A DNA stretch of 23,208 bases from Treponema sp. UBA4328 (lineage in GTDB: Bacteria; Spirochaetota; Spirochaetia; Treponematales; Treponemataceae): positions 1-23,208 of the forward strand of contig DGTU01000044.1 in the NCBI GenBank assembly GCA_002394465.1, read 5' to 3'. Below are positions 15,415 to 22,936 of the stretch, in pieces (position 1 is the stretch's first letter; each line of letters starts with the position of its first letter). The notes beneath the pieces are model-generated. The model was not told the origin of the DNA, did not search any database, and was given only the letters and a program-made list of their open reading frames with translations. The translations under genes were made by a program, and so were the position numbers.

Positions 15415-17358
15415 ATGGCAAGAGATACATTCAAAAATCTGAAAAATATGTTTTTCTCTTTAAAGCACTGCACGAAGCGTGCGCTTTCTGCCGTTTCAGG
15501 CGGACTTTTGTGCTTTATGATTTTTGCATGTTCATCTCCATTAGACAGCAGGTATGTTTCTGATTATTCACGTGATGAGGGACTTTCAGTTGTCATTTCA
15601 AATTTTAAGACTTATTCAGACACAACATTAAATGCGTCTGCAAGAACTATCGCACCTTCTTCATTTTCGTCTTCCGGAATTGCAAAATACGTGATTACCG
15701 GCGAAGAGGTTTATGACGGCGACAGATGCGAGCAGACAATCGCAATTAATGCAGGTGGTCAGGGTACCGTAACGGGACTTAAAAAATCCTTCTGGAATTT
15801 TGTCCTTCATGCCTATTCAGACAATGCATGTACCAATGAAGTACTTCACGGATTTGCAGCAGTTGATACTACTTATGAGGATACAGTTTCGTTCGTACTC
15901 AACAGCATCGACCTTGATACAAAGGGAAGCCTTGACCTGACCTTTACCTATTCTGATTCTGCATCATTTGCAAAAGCGAACGTTGACCAGATAAACATTT
16001 ATCTGTGTGATCCCCTGAGCTGCGACATTAATTCAGCTCCGGTCGTACGTGTCGTTTCAAGCGGTTTTGATGCATGGACTTCTTCGGGCTATAACCTTGC
16101 GGTATCCGAAATAAATCCGGGATATTATCTTCTCAGGATAGATTTTTATTCTTCATCAACAGGTTCTCAGGTCTGTGCAGGTACATATTCTGAACTCGTT
16201 GATATTGAACCGGGCAGGGAAACTTCTGATTCTGTCGCAATTCCTGACATTCTTCTGCTTCCTCCTGAGGAACCGGAAAACCTTAAGGTGTACAGGATTG
16301 ATTCTTCATGTACTCCAGATTCCTATAATGCCCTGATCCGATGGGATGACCTTTCAATTAACGAAGAGTATTTCTGCATCAACGTGTATGAATATAATTC
16401 TTCAAACTATGCCGCCGGAAGCCTGGTTGCCTCAATCGATAAGTCAAATTATTCCTCACTTTCACTCGAAAATGACGGTGCAGGATATGTAAGCGGAAGC
16501 GTTCTGTACAGCAGCGGTGAATACGTACTTAAGCTCAAGACCGGAAAACTGTATGACTTTGAAATATGTTCAAAAAACAGTTACGGATCTTCTGCAGTTG
16601 TTTCCCGTACTTCTTCAGCAGACATTGCTTCTGATGCTTCATATGGTTCCCTCAAAGGTTTTGGTAAAAGCAATGCATCTCCGTATCTGCGCGTAAATAC
16701 GCTTGCCCTGACCTATAATATTGGCGGCGGAACCTACAAGACATTAATCGACGAGTACATAATCGCTTCAACCTTCTGTGAGTATTACATCTATAAGAAT
16801 GCTGCCATTCCGCTAATCCAGCCGGTCGCAATTACGGATGTAAATGACATGTCACATCAGGCAGCTTATCCTGTACTGTATTTTAATACGCCTGAACAGG
16901 ACTGGCATGAATGGCAGGACTCTGACGGAAACCAGATATCTCAGATAACTTCTTTCCAGAACATTACGGTTTATGCAGACTACAACCTTACGTCTGATGC
17001 AAGCATTAAACTTGAAGACTCTACAGTTTCAGTAACTTACGGTGCTTCTTCAGCTGCTTCATACCCGCGGACGGGAACGGATGCTGACGGAGTAACAGGC
17101 CTTACGACAGGAACTTACGTGACCCTCGCCGTAAATGTAAGTGACTCATCAAATGCCTCATTTACGTCATATGACTTTTACATTAACGGCTCAAGGCAGG
17201 CTTCAGTTTCTTCTTCAACAGTGACAACTATCGGAGGAACAAACTACGTTCTGTGGACATTCCAGATCGGCCTCAACGGAAGCTATACGGCAAAAATCGC
17301 AGGCGTTTCAGGCGGAACCTCATACTACTCCGGCGAATATATATTCCGCACTAATTAA
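15415..17358 (+). CDS. Large lipoprotein with FnIII-like domain (paralogue 2)
   Basis: This 647-residue protein has a long signal region ending in the lipobox MIFAC (Cys39). It is colinear with the preceding lipoprotein: GIAKYVITGEEVYDG matches GIDHYKITGESVFNG; LIRWDDLSINEEYF matches LIWADASTNETEF; KLYDFEICSKNSYGSSAVVSR matches RLFDFQIVARNDFGSSATVPR; LTYNIGGGTYKT matches ITYDLNGGTLKT. They are tandem duplicates, now much diverged. The C-terminal beta domain is also similar in plan. I took the ATG at 15415, which has AGGA at 15407-15410. An upstream GTG at 15379 sits inside the terminator stem and is unlikely. An ATG at 15448 gives a shorter signal peptide but has no ribosome site. Its own promoter is not obvious, so it may rely on terminator readthrough. 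The function is unknown. Confidence 0.83.
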   Translation: MARDTFKNLKNMFFSLKHCTKRALSAVSGGLLCFMIFACSSPLDSRYVSDYSRDEGLSVVISNFKTYSDTTLNASARTIAPSSFSSSGIAKYVITGEEVYDGDRCEQTIAINAGGQGTVTGLKKSFWNFVLHAYSDNACTNEVLHGFAAVDTTYEDTVSFVLNSIDLDTKGSLDLTFTYSDSASFAKANVDQINIYLCDPLSCDINSAPVVRVVSSGFDAWTSSGYNLAVSEINPGYYLLRIDFYSSSTGSQVCAGTYSELVDIEPGRETSDSVAIPDILLLPPEEPENLKVYRIDSSCTPDSYNALIRWDDLSINEEYFCINVYEYNSSNYAAGSLVASIDKSNYSSLSLENDGAGYVSGSVLYSSGEYVLKLKTGKLYDFEICSKNSYGSSAVVSRTSSADIASDASYGSLKGFGKSNASPYLRVNTLALTYNIGGGTYKTLIDEYIIASTFCEYYIYKNAAIPLIQPVAITDVNDMSHQAAYPVLYFNTPEQDWHEWQDSDGNQISQITSFQNITVYADYNLTSDASIKLEDSTVSVTYGASSAASYPRTGTDADGVTGLTTGTYVTLAVNVSDSSNASFTSYDFYINGSRQASVSSSTVTTIGGTNYVLWTFQIGLNGSYTAKIAGVSGGTSYYSGEYIFRTN

Positions 17359-17383
17359 TCTATATCTTTTATAATCTGTGAAA

Positions 17384-18265
17384 TCAGTTAATGCCGGTAA
17401 CATAGTATTCACCTTCTTTGTTTACAACGAGATGTATATTCTGGATAAAGGTGTTCTCCTGATTTACAAGCTTAAAAGGAATATCTGTATTAAAATAGAC
17501 CTGCTCTTTAAATAATGCCGCAGGAGGGATTTTAAACTTTCCTTTCGTTTCCGGTATATAAACCTCATAACTTGTTATAGTTAAATAAAAATCCTTTCTG
17601 AGTTTTTCCAGTTTTTCGATATAATAATTATCAGAATCGTATATGAACTTTTTCCATTCAGGATTGTCCAGTATGTAATAATATAAGAATGCATGAATTA
17701 CCTGTACCGGATTTTTTAGGTCTGTATTCTGGTCAGGTTTTGAGGCGAAAACTGATTTATTAAATTGTAATTCATTAAAATTCAGTTCAGTATTATCAAT
17801 GCAGTCAAACGTTTCATTCAGCGTCTGGAAAACGGCAAGATTCTGGATTCCCCAGATAACTACCTGGTCTGTTACAATCTTATCCCGTATGACTGCAGAA
17901 CTGATAAATGAATTGCCTGCCTGAAAAAGGAGTTTCTCTCCGATATGCTTTTCGGTAAAACTGGAAAATAACTCTTTACCTTCTTCATCAAAGGTAAACT
18001 GAATACCATACTGGACCCGCAAAAATGAGTCTTTAATTAATTCAATCTTTTTAATGCGGCTGCCGTCAAACAGGAGTTCCTTTTCAACAATCAGTTCTTT
18101 CTTATTCAAGGCTTCATAAACTGATATTTCTTCACAATTTTCCGGAAGGGGATCACCGGGTAATATATCTTCCCTTACTAATCTGAATTTTAATGAACTT
18201 TTATCAGAACAGAATGCAGCTGCTGTTATGAATAGAGTGGTGATGAATATAAATATTTTTTTCAT
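17384..18265 (-). CDS. Secreted protein with SecDF P1 head-like domain
   Basis: This 293-residue protein has an N-terminal signal sequence (MKKIFIFITT..., Cys19 near the cleavage site; lipidation is uncertain). Residues about 26-150 resemble the SecD/SecDF P1 head region: FRLVREDILPGDPL, then FTFDEEGKELFSSFTEKHIGEKL, then SSAVIRDKIVTDQVVIWG. In SecD this reads roughly 'T.eGa..F...T....G..lai..dg...SaP.i...I..G...I.G'. Here it stands alone without the SecD membrane helices, so it is not the translocase itself. The C-terminal half is unrecognised. The ATG at 18265 has GGAG about 9 bases upstream and lies 19 bases after the SH3-like gene, so the two form an operon. The segment is more AT-rich than its neighbours. 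The role is unknown; an envelope function is likely. Confidence 0.75.
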   Translation of the reverse strand: MKKIFIFITTLFITAAAFCSDKSSLKFRLVREDILPGDPLPENCEEISVYEALNKKELIVEKELLFDGSRIKKIELIKDSFLRVQYGIQFTFDEEGKELFSSFTEKHIGEKLLFQAGNSFISSAVIRDKIVTDQVVIWGIQNLAVFQTLNETFDCIDNTELNFNELQFNKSVFASKPDQNTDLKNPVQVIHAFLYYYILDNPEWKKFIYDSDNYYIEKLEKLRKDFYLTITSYEVYIPETKGKFKIPPAALFKEQVYFNTDIPFKLVNQENTFIQNIHLVVNKEGEYYVTGIN

Positions 18266-18284
18266 TGTTCGTCTCCGAATGTGC

Positions 18285-19148
18285 CTAATTTTTCAAAAAC
18301 TTTAATTCCTTTTCTAATTGGGAGGCATATTCGGCTTCTCTGTTTTGATCATATTCATCAAAATATCCGCCAAATACCCATCCATACTGGTAGCCTTCAA
18401 ATCCTGAAAAAACTTTGATATAACACCAGGAAGCTGTAACGCCGGAAATAGTTTCTTTTTGAGGAATTTCTGCCAGTACGGTAACTACTGTTCCTTTTCT
18501 AAATGAAGACCTTTTAATCCTGCCGTTTGTCATTTCATTATATAAAATAATATCGATTAAATCTGATGATAAATTCGGTGCATTCCTGAATTTTACATAA
18601 TCATTGAATACATACTTTTTCAGTACAGTTTTAACGGGTATATCATCTATTTTTGCCGGTTCACCGGCTTGTTTTTCACTGCCACAGGGAAAGTATTTTA
18701 TTCCATTTATTTCAAGTTCATGCTTATACAGAATACTTTCAGATGAATAATTTATTTTACATAAACATTCCACATCTTTTAGTGTCCGGCCCCTGCCTGT
18801 TACATCGGCATCGTTATAATTAAACAGAATTAAATTGCCATCATCTATCCGATATTTGCCTTCAATAATTTTTCCTGCCTGATATGTACCAATTCTGAAA
18901 ACATCATCTGTATAGAATATTAGAAGTGCAAATTGATTTACAGAAGAATCCATACGCCATATTGTTGATACCAGTTTTTCTCTTGAAAGGGTAGTGTCGT
19001 CCATATTATATTGAATTTTTCTCTGACGCCAGGAAATCCCGTCACGAGGTCCTTTGCTAAAGGTTGAAACAAGAACATTTTCTTCAGAAAAGCAGTTAAT
19101 TGTAATAAATAATAAAATAATAATATAAAATACTTTTTTAATATTCAT
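18285..19148 (-). CDS. Secreted SH3-like domain protein
   Basis: This 287-residue protein starts with a signal peptide (MNIKKVFYIIILLFITINCFS). Cys19 could be a lipid site in a loose spirochaete lipobox, or cleavage may follow it. Residues about 45-115 (KLVSTIWRMD, VFRIGTYQAGKIIEGKYRIDDGNLILFN) look like a small lipocalin-like barrel. Residues about 170-270 match a bacterial SH3 domain: VKFRNAPNLSSDLI, FRKGTVVTVLAE, WCYIKV, YGWVFGGYF. Such domains often bind peptidoglycan or wall peptides. I chose the ATG at 19148, with AAGGAG at about 9-base spacing, over a TTG two codons upstream whose spacing would be too short. It is the first gene of an AT-rich two-gene operon. Confidence 0.78.
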   Translation of the reverse strand: MNIKKVFYIIILLFITINCFSEENVLVSTFSKGPRDGISWRQRKIQYNMDDTTLSREKLVSTIWRMDSSVNQFALLIFYTDDVFRIGTYQAGKIIEGKYRIDDGNLILFNYNDADVTGRGRTLKDVECLCKINYSSESILYKHELEINGIKYFPCGSEKQAGEPAKIDDIPVKTVLKKYVFNDYVKFRNAPNLSSDLIDIILYNEMTNGRIKRSSFRKGTVVTVLAEIPQKETISGVTASWCYIKVFSGFEGYQYGWVFGGYFDEYDQNREAEYASQLEKELKFLKN

Positions 19149-19164
19149 TTTCAAACTCTCCTTT

Positions 19165-19193
19165 ATTGTATCATATTTTTAGGAGAATGACAT
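19165..19193 (-). promoter_or_regulatory. Possible promoter for the SH3-like gene operon
   Basis: Read on the minus strand, TACAAT (19170-19165) is preceded by TG one base upstream (extended -10). ATGTCA (19193-19188) lies at 17-base spacing and matches TTGACA at 4 of 6 positions. The leader would be very short, which lowers confidence. Confidence 0.35.
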
Positions 19194-19215
19194 AGAAAAC
19201 ATATAAGTTTGAGTA

Positions 19216-19245
19216 TTGACATTATACCCCCATAGGGTATATATT
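19216..19245 (+). promoter_or_regulatory. Sigma-70 promoter of the csoR-copA operon
   Basis: A perfect -35 TTGACA (19216-19221) and TATATT (19240-19245) are separated by 18 bases; overlapping TATATA boxes give 16-17. Transcription would begin near 19252, about 40 bases before csoR. The spacer is filled by the first inverted-repeat operator, so a bound repressor would block RNA polymerase. Confidence 0.8.
19223..19241 (+). promoter_or_regulatory. CsoR-type operator, site 1
   Basis: The perfect inverted repeat TATACCC-N5-GGGTATA matches the form of operators bound by CsoR-family copper sensors (C-run, short spacer, G-run in AT flanks). It lies between the -35 and -10 boxes of the csoR promoter, overlapping the -10 edge. 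Autorepression released by Cu(I) is expected from the family. Confidence 0.78.
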
Positions 19246-19260
19246 GTTTTAGATTAAAGG

Positions 19261-19277
19261 ATACCCCTATAGGGTAT
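19261..19277 (+). promoter_or_regulatory. CsoR-type operator, site 2
   Basis: A second copy of the same element, ATACCC-N5-GGGTAT, lies just downstream of the predicted transcription start and 5 bases before the csoR ribosome site. Its centre is 37 bases (about 3.5 helical turns) from site 1. Confidence 0.75.
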
Positions 19278-19292
19278 ATATGGAGGCAGCTT

Positions 19293-19613
19293 ATGTCAGA
19301 AGAAGAAATGAATGGAGCATGTCCGTACTGCTCGGGAAAACACAAGGAACGTGATGAAGCAGAATATAAAGATCTTATGAACCGCCTTAAGCGTATTGAA
19401 GGCCAGGTGCGTGGGGTTGAAGGAATGCTTGAAAATAATGCCTACTGCACGGACATTCTGATGCAGGTTTCTGCGGTTACGAGCGCACTCAACAGCTTTA
19501 ACAAGGCTCTCCTTGCAAATCACATGAAAACCTGCGTTGCCGAAAATATCCGGAAAGGAAACGATGACGTTATCGATGAATTCGTTGTGACCATGCAAAA
19601 ACTGATGAAATAG
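19293..19613 (+). CDS. csoR: CsoR family copper-sensing repressor
   Basis: This 106-residue, all-helical DNA-binding repressor of the DUF156 family should bind operator DNA when metal-free and release it on binding Cu(I). The core RLKRIEGQVRGVEGML (from residue 31) is the family hallmark. The Cu(I) ligands Cys52, His77 and Cys81 are spaced exactly as Cys36/His61/Cys65 of Mycobacterium tuberculosis CsoR. An N-terminal extension contains C10-P-Y-C13 and His17, possibly an extra metal or redox site. GGAGG at 19282-19286 sets the ATG. It lies 12 bases before copA, in one operon behind two matching operators, so it most likely controls its own operon. Nickel/cobalt RcnR is less likely given the C-H-C pattern and the neighbour. 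Confidence 0.93.
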   Translation: MSEEEMNGACPYCSGKHKERDEAEYKDLMNRLKRIEGQVRGVEGMLENNAYCTDILMQVSAVTSALNSFNKALLANHMKTCVAENIRKGNDDVIDEFVVTMQKLMK

Positions 19614-19625
19614 GGCGGGGGGACT

Positions 19626-22253
19626 ATGGAACAATTCAATGTTACAGGAATGAGCTGTGCCGCCTGTCAGGTGCGGGTTGAAAAGGCTGTGAGCGCTCTG
19701 CCGGGTGTTAAATCCTGCGCGGTGAGTCTTCTTACAAACTCTATGGGTGTTGAAGGCGATGTGTCTTCTGCTGAAATTATAAAGGCTGTCGAAAATGCCG
19801 GTTATGGCGCAAGTTTGAAAAAATCGGGCAGTGCTGCATTATCCGGCGGTGCAGTATCTTACGAAGATGAACTGAAAGATACTGAAACGCCGGAAATGAA
19901 GAAGCGCCTGATTGCTTCTGTAATTCTCTTAATTCCGCTGATGTATGTTTCGATGGGGCACATGCTGTGGAACTGGCCTCTTCCGGCTTTTCTTGACGGA
20001 AATCATGTTGCGATGGGCCTGTACGAGCTTTTGATTTCGGCTCTTGTCATGGTGATAAACCAGAAGTTTTTTGTGAGCGGATTTAAGGGCTTGATTCACC
20101 GTTCGCCGAATATGGACAGCCTTGTTGCCCTTGGTGCGGGTGCGGCCTTTGTTTACAGTGCTGCCGCTCTTTTTGCAATGAGTGGTGCAGTGGTAGCGGC
20201 TGATGCAGAGAAAATCAGTTATTACATGAATCAGTTTTACTTTGAGTCAGCTGCGACAATCCTCACGCTGATTACCCTTGGAAAAATGCTTGAGGCTAAG
20301 TCAAAAGGAAAAACGACCGATGCTCTGAAATCTTTGATGAAGCTGTCTCCGAAAACTGCGGTGATTCTTGAAGGTGAAGGTGATGCGCGCGTTGAAAAGA
20401 CTGTTCCGGTTGAAGAAGTGAAACCCGGCGACCGTTTTGTCGTGCGCCCTGGAGACAGCATCCCAGTGGACGGAATCGTACTTGAAGGTGAAAGTGCCGT
20501 TAACGAAGCAGCCCTCACGGGCGAAAGCCTTCCTGTAGAAAAGCAGGCAGGAAGCCGGGTTTCAGCAGCTACAATAAACACTTCAGGATATCTGGTCTGC
20601 GAGGCTACCCGTGTCGGTGAAGACACCACGCTTTCACTTATTATCCGCATGGTAAGCGATGCAGCAGCCACAAAAGCTCCGGTTGCAAAAATCGCTGACA
20701 GGGTTTCTGCCGTGTTTGTGCCGGCTGTCATTCTGGCTGCGGTCGTGACTTTTGCAGTATGGCTTGTTGCCGGACAGACTGTGGGCTATGCGGTTGCGCG
20801 GGCAGTTTCTGTTCTTGTTATAAGCTGTCCGTGTGCGCTGGGGCTTGCGACTCCGGTTGCAATCATGGTCGGAAACGGTATGGGCGCAAAATCCGGTATT
20901 CTGTTCAAGACAGCCGCCGCTCAGGAAATGGCCGGCAAAACGCAGATTGTTGCCTTGGACAAAACCGGAACTGTCACCACAGGAATCATGCAGGTAACTG
21001 ATGTCATTCCGCTGGAAGGTGCTTCGGAAGGTGATTTGCTTGAAGCGGCATACGCCCTAGAAGCAAAAAGCGGGCACCCGATTTCAAAGGCGATTGTTTC
21101 GTTCGCGGCGGAAAAGAAAATCAGGCTGGCTGAAACAAGTGATTTTGAAATCAAAGCCGGAAACGGCTTGCGGGCAACATTGGCCGGAAAAACAGTTGCG
21201 GGCGGCAATGCGTCATATATCGGGAAAGAATGTGGAGAGCTTACCTCAGGTCAGAAAACTGAACTTGAAAAACTTGCTTCTCAGGGAAAAACGCCCGTGC
21301 TCTTTGCAAAGGAAAACAAGATTCTCGGAATCATCGCCGTGGCAGACACAATCAGGGAAGATTCTGCACAGGCAGTCAGGGAACTTAAAAATATGGGAAT
21401 CCACACGGTAATGCTGACCGGCGACAACGAAATCACTGCGCGTGCGATTGCCGCTCAGGCCGGCGTGGATGAAGTTGTGGCCGGAGTTCTGCCGGACGGA
21501 AAGGAAGAGGTAATCCGTAAGCTCATGGAAAGCGGAAAAGTTGCTATGGTAGGCGACGGAATCAATGATGCTCCTTCGCTTACCCGTGCGGATTTAGGAA
21601 TTGCAATCGGGGCAGGAACGGATATCGCAATCGATGCCGCAGACGTGGTTCTGATGAAAGGAAGCCTGCTCGACGTGAGTGCTGCAATCAGGCTTTCGCG
21701 CAGTGTAATAAGAAACATTCACGAAAACCTGTTCTGGGCGTTTTTCTACAATGTGACTGGAATTCCGCTCGCCGCCGGCTGTTATGTCGCTGCTTTCGGC
21801 TGGGAGCTGAACCCGATGTTCGGTGCCGCCGCAATGGGGCTTTCAAGCTTCTGCGTTGTATCAAACGCCCTGCGACTGAACTTATTAAAAACGCACGATG
21901 CAAGGCGCGATAAAAAAGTGAAGAATCCCGTTACGGGAAATCTGATATCAAAACAGTTTGAAGCTCCCCGGGTCAAGCCCCGGGGTGACAATTACGTCAA
22001 GCCAGGGGATGACAAGACTGTCACTTCAAACGCTAAGGAGTTAAACATGAAAATTTCAGTAAAAGGAATGATGTGCGGACACTGCGAAAAGCATGTAAAA
22101 GAAGCTCTTGAAGCTATCGATGGAATCACAAGTGCAACAGCCTCACATGAAAAGGCTGAGGTTGCAATCGAAACTTCAAAAGAAGTCGATGAAAGCGTAA
22201 TTAAGGCCGCTGTAGAAAAAGCAGGCTATGAGTATGCCGGAATAATTGCATAA
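19626..22253 (+). CDS. copA: Cu(I) P1B-type ATPase fused to a C-terminal CopZ domain
   Basis: This 875-residue inner-membrane pump exports Cu(I) from the cytoplasm using ATP. In order: an HMA metal-binding domain with GMSCAAC (Cys11, Cys14), eight predicted membrane helices, the TGES actuator loop, the CPC transport site at 401-403, the phosphorylated Asp445 in DKTGT, and GDGIND at 643-648. A normal CopA would end soon after LRLNLLK, near residue 755. Here the frame continues through a charged linker of about 50 residues encoded partly by a GC-rich repeat (RVKPRGDNYVKPGDDK), then a complete second HMA domain from Met808 (MMCGHC, Cys817 and Cys820). That last part is a whole CopZ with its own ribosome site. 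A G-rich ribosome site precedes 19626; csoR ends 12 bases upstream. The long C-terminal fusion is unusual. Confidence 0.93.
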   Translation: MEQFNVTGMSCAACQVRVEKAVSALPGVKSCAVSLLTNSMGVEGDVSSAEIIKAVENAGYGASLKKSGSAALSGGAVSYEDELKDTETPEMKKRLIASVILLIPLMYVSMGHMLWNWPLPAFLDGNHVAMGLYELLISALVMVINQKFFVSGFKGLIHRSPNMDSLVALGAGAAFVYSAAALFAMSGAVVAADAEKISYYMNQFYFESAATILTLITLGKMLEAKSKGKTTDALKSLMKLSPKTAVILEGEGDARVEKTVPVEEVKPGDRFVVRPGDSIPVDGIVLEGESAVNEAALTGESLPVEKQAGSRVSAATINTSGYLVCEATRVGEDTTLSLIIRMVSDAAATKAPVAKIADRVSAVFVPAVILAAVVTFAVWLVAGQTVGYAVARAVSVLVISCPCALGLATPVAIMVGNGMGAKSGILFKTAAAQEMAGKTQIVALDKTGTVTTGIMQVTDVIPLEGASEGDLLEAAYALEAKSGHPISKAIVSFAAEKKIRLAETSDFEIKAGNGLRATLAGKTVAGGNASYIGKECGELTSGQKTELEKLASQGKTPVLFAKENKILGIIAVADTIREDSAQAVRELKNMGIHTVMLTGDNEITARAIAAQAGVDEVVAGVLPDGKEEVIRKLMESGKVAMVGDGINDAPSLTRADLGIAIGAGTDIAIDAADVVLMKGSLLDVSAAIRLSRSVIRNIHENLFWAFFYNVTGIPLAAGCYVAAFGWELNPMFGAAAMGLSSFCVVSNALRLNLLKTHDARRDKKVKNPVTGNLISKQFEAPRVKPRGDNYVKPGDDKTVTSNAKELNMKISVKGMMCGHCEKHVKEALEAIDGITSATASHEKAEVAIETSKEVDESVIKAAVEKAGYEYAGIIA
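21966..22024 (+). repeat. GC-rich palindromic repeat element inside copA
   Basis: A hairpin CCCCGGG (21966-21972) / CCCGGGG (21979-21985) is joined to two tandem 20-base units (21972-21991 and 21996-22015) that match at 17 positions and share GTCAAGCC and TGACAA. TGACA-AGAC-TGTCA (22010-22023) closes it, and GTGACA (21985-21990) is complementary to TGTCAC (22019-22024). Its style matches small dispersed intergenic palindromes of the CCCCGGGCTTGACCCGGGG kind. It is translated here as the CopA-CopZ linker. Copies elsewhere in the genome cannot be seen from this window. Confidence 0.65.
22047..22253 (+). CDS. copZ: CopZ-like copper chaperone, internal in-frame start within copA
   Basis: An ATG at 22047, in the same frame as copA, is preceded by AAGGAG (22035-22040) at the ideal 6-base spacing. 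Starting here gives a 68-residue protein, the usual length of a free CopZ. It has the ferredoxin-like HMA fold and the Cu(I) site MMCGHC (Cys10 and Cys13 in this numbering), and it ends AGYEYAGIIA. It would carry Cu(I) to CopA or to CsoR. I infer that it was once a separate gene after copA and may still be made separately by internal initiation, in addition to the fused form. The internal start is predicted from sequence only. Confidence 0.65.
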   Translation: MKISVKGMMCGHCEKHVKEALEAIDGITSATASHEKAEVAIETSKEVDESVIKAAVEKAGYEYAGIIA

Positions 22254-22388
22254 TCATTCTGCTGGTTCTTATGCCGCTGGAAATCCTTGATAGTGGCTCA
22301 AACAGAACGGGGGGAGTGTATTTCAAGACAGTAATAATAGAAAAATAAAGGAATTTAATATAAAATTATAAAAAAGAGTGCCAGGAAA

Positions 22389-22907
22389 ATGATTGAAATA
22401 CGAACAGTAACCCCAGAAGATGCTGAGAGACTTTTGGAAATCTATTCTTACTATGTTAAAAATACTGCCATCAGTTTTGAATACGAGGTTCCTTCTCTTG
22501 AAGAATTTCGCGAGAGAATTGTAAATATATCAAAAAAATATCCTTACATTTGTGCGATTGCAGATGAAAAAATAATCGGCTATGCATACGCCGGAGTCTT
22601 TCATGAAAGGGAAGCCTACAGACATTCGGTTGAGCTTTCTATATATGTTGATCTGGAAAGACGGCGTGGTGGTTGTGGCCGGGCACTTTATGCTGCTCTC
22701 GAAGAAAGATTGAAAAAACAGGGAATTAAAAATCTCTATGCCTGCATTGCTGTTCCACCAAAGAAAGCAGATGAATATCTTACCTTTGACAGCATGAAGT
22801 TTCATAAAAAAATGGGCTATAAAATTGCCGGTCATTTTCATTCATGCGGAATAAAATTTGACAGATGGTATGATATGATTTATATGGAAAAACTTCTCCA
22901 CGAGTAA
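22389..22907 (+). CDS. GNAT N-acetyltransferase, phosphinothricin acetyltransferase-like
   Basis: This 172-residue cytoplasmic enzyme should transfer acetyl from acetyl-CoA to an amine. The opening IRTVTPEDAERLLEIYSYYVKNTAISFEYEVPSLEEF follows the Pat/YncA-type subfamily (N-acetylation of phosphinothricin-like compounds, methionine sulfone or similar). The acetyl-CoA loop RRGGCGRAL at about 98-106 and a later FDSMKFHKKMGYKIAGHF segment complete the fold. An AGGA lies just before the ATG. A 135-base gap, rich in A and T near its end, separates it from copA, so it probably has its own promoter. The physiological substrate is not evident. Confidence 0.87.
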   Translation: MIEIRTVTPEDAERLLEIYSYYVKNTAISFEYEVPSLEEFRERIVNISKKYPYICAIADEKIIGYAYAGVFHEREAYRHSVELSIYVDLERRRGGCGRALYAALEERLKKQGIKNLYACIAVPPKKADEYLTFDSMKFHKKMGYKIAGHFHSCGIKFDRWYDMIYMEKLLHE

Positions 22908-22936
22908 AATACACAAAACGGGAAGCGTAATCAAAA

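Noticed and set aside
20237..20731. Open frame of 164 codons on the minus strand inside copA
   Set aside because: It is antisense to conserved CopA motifs, low in complexity and has no gene-like features.
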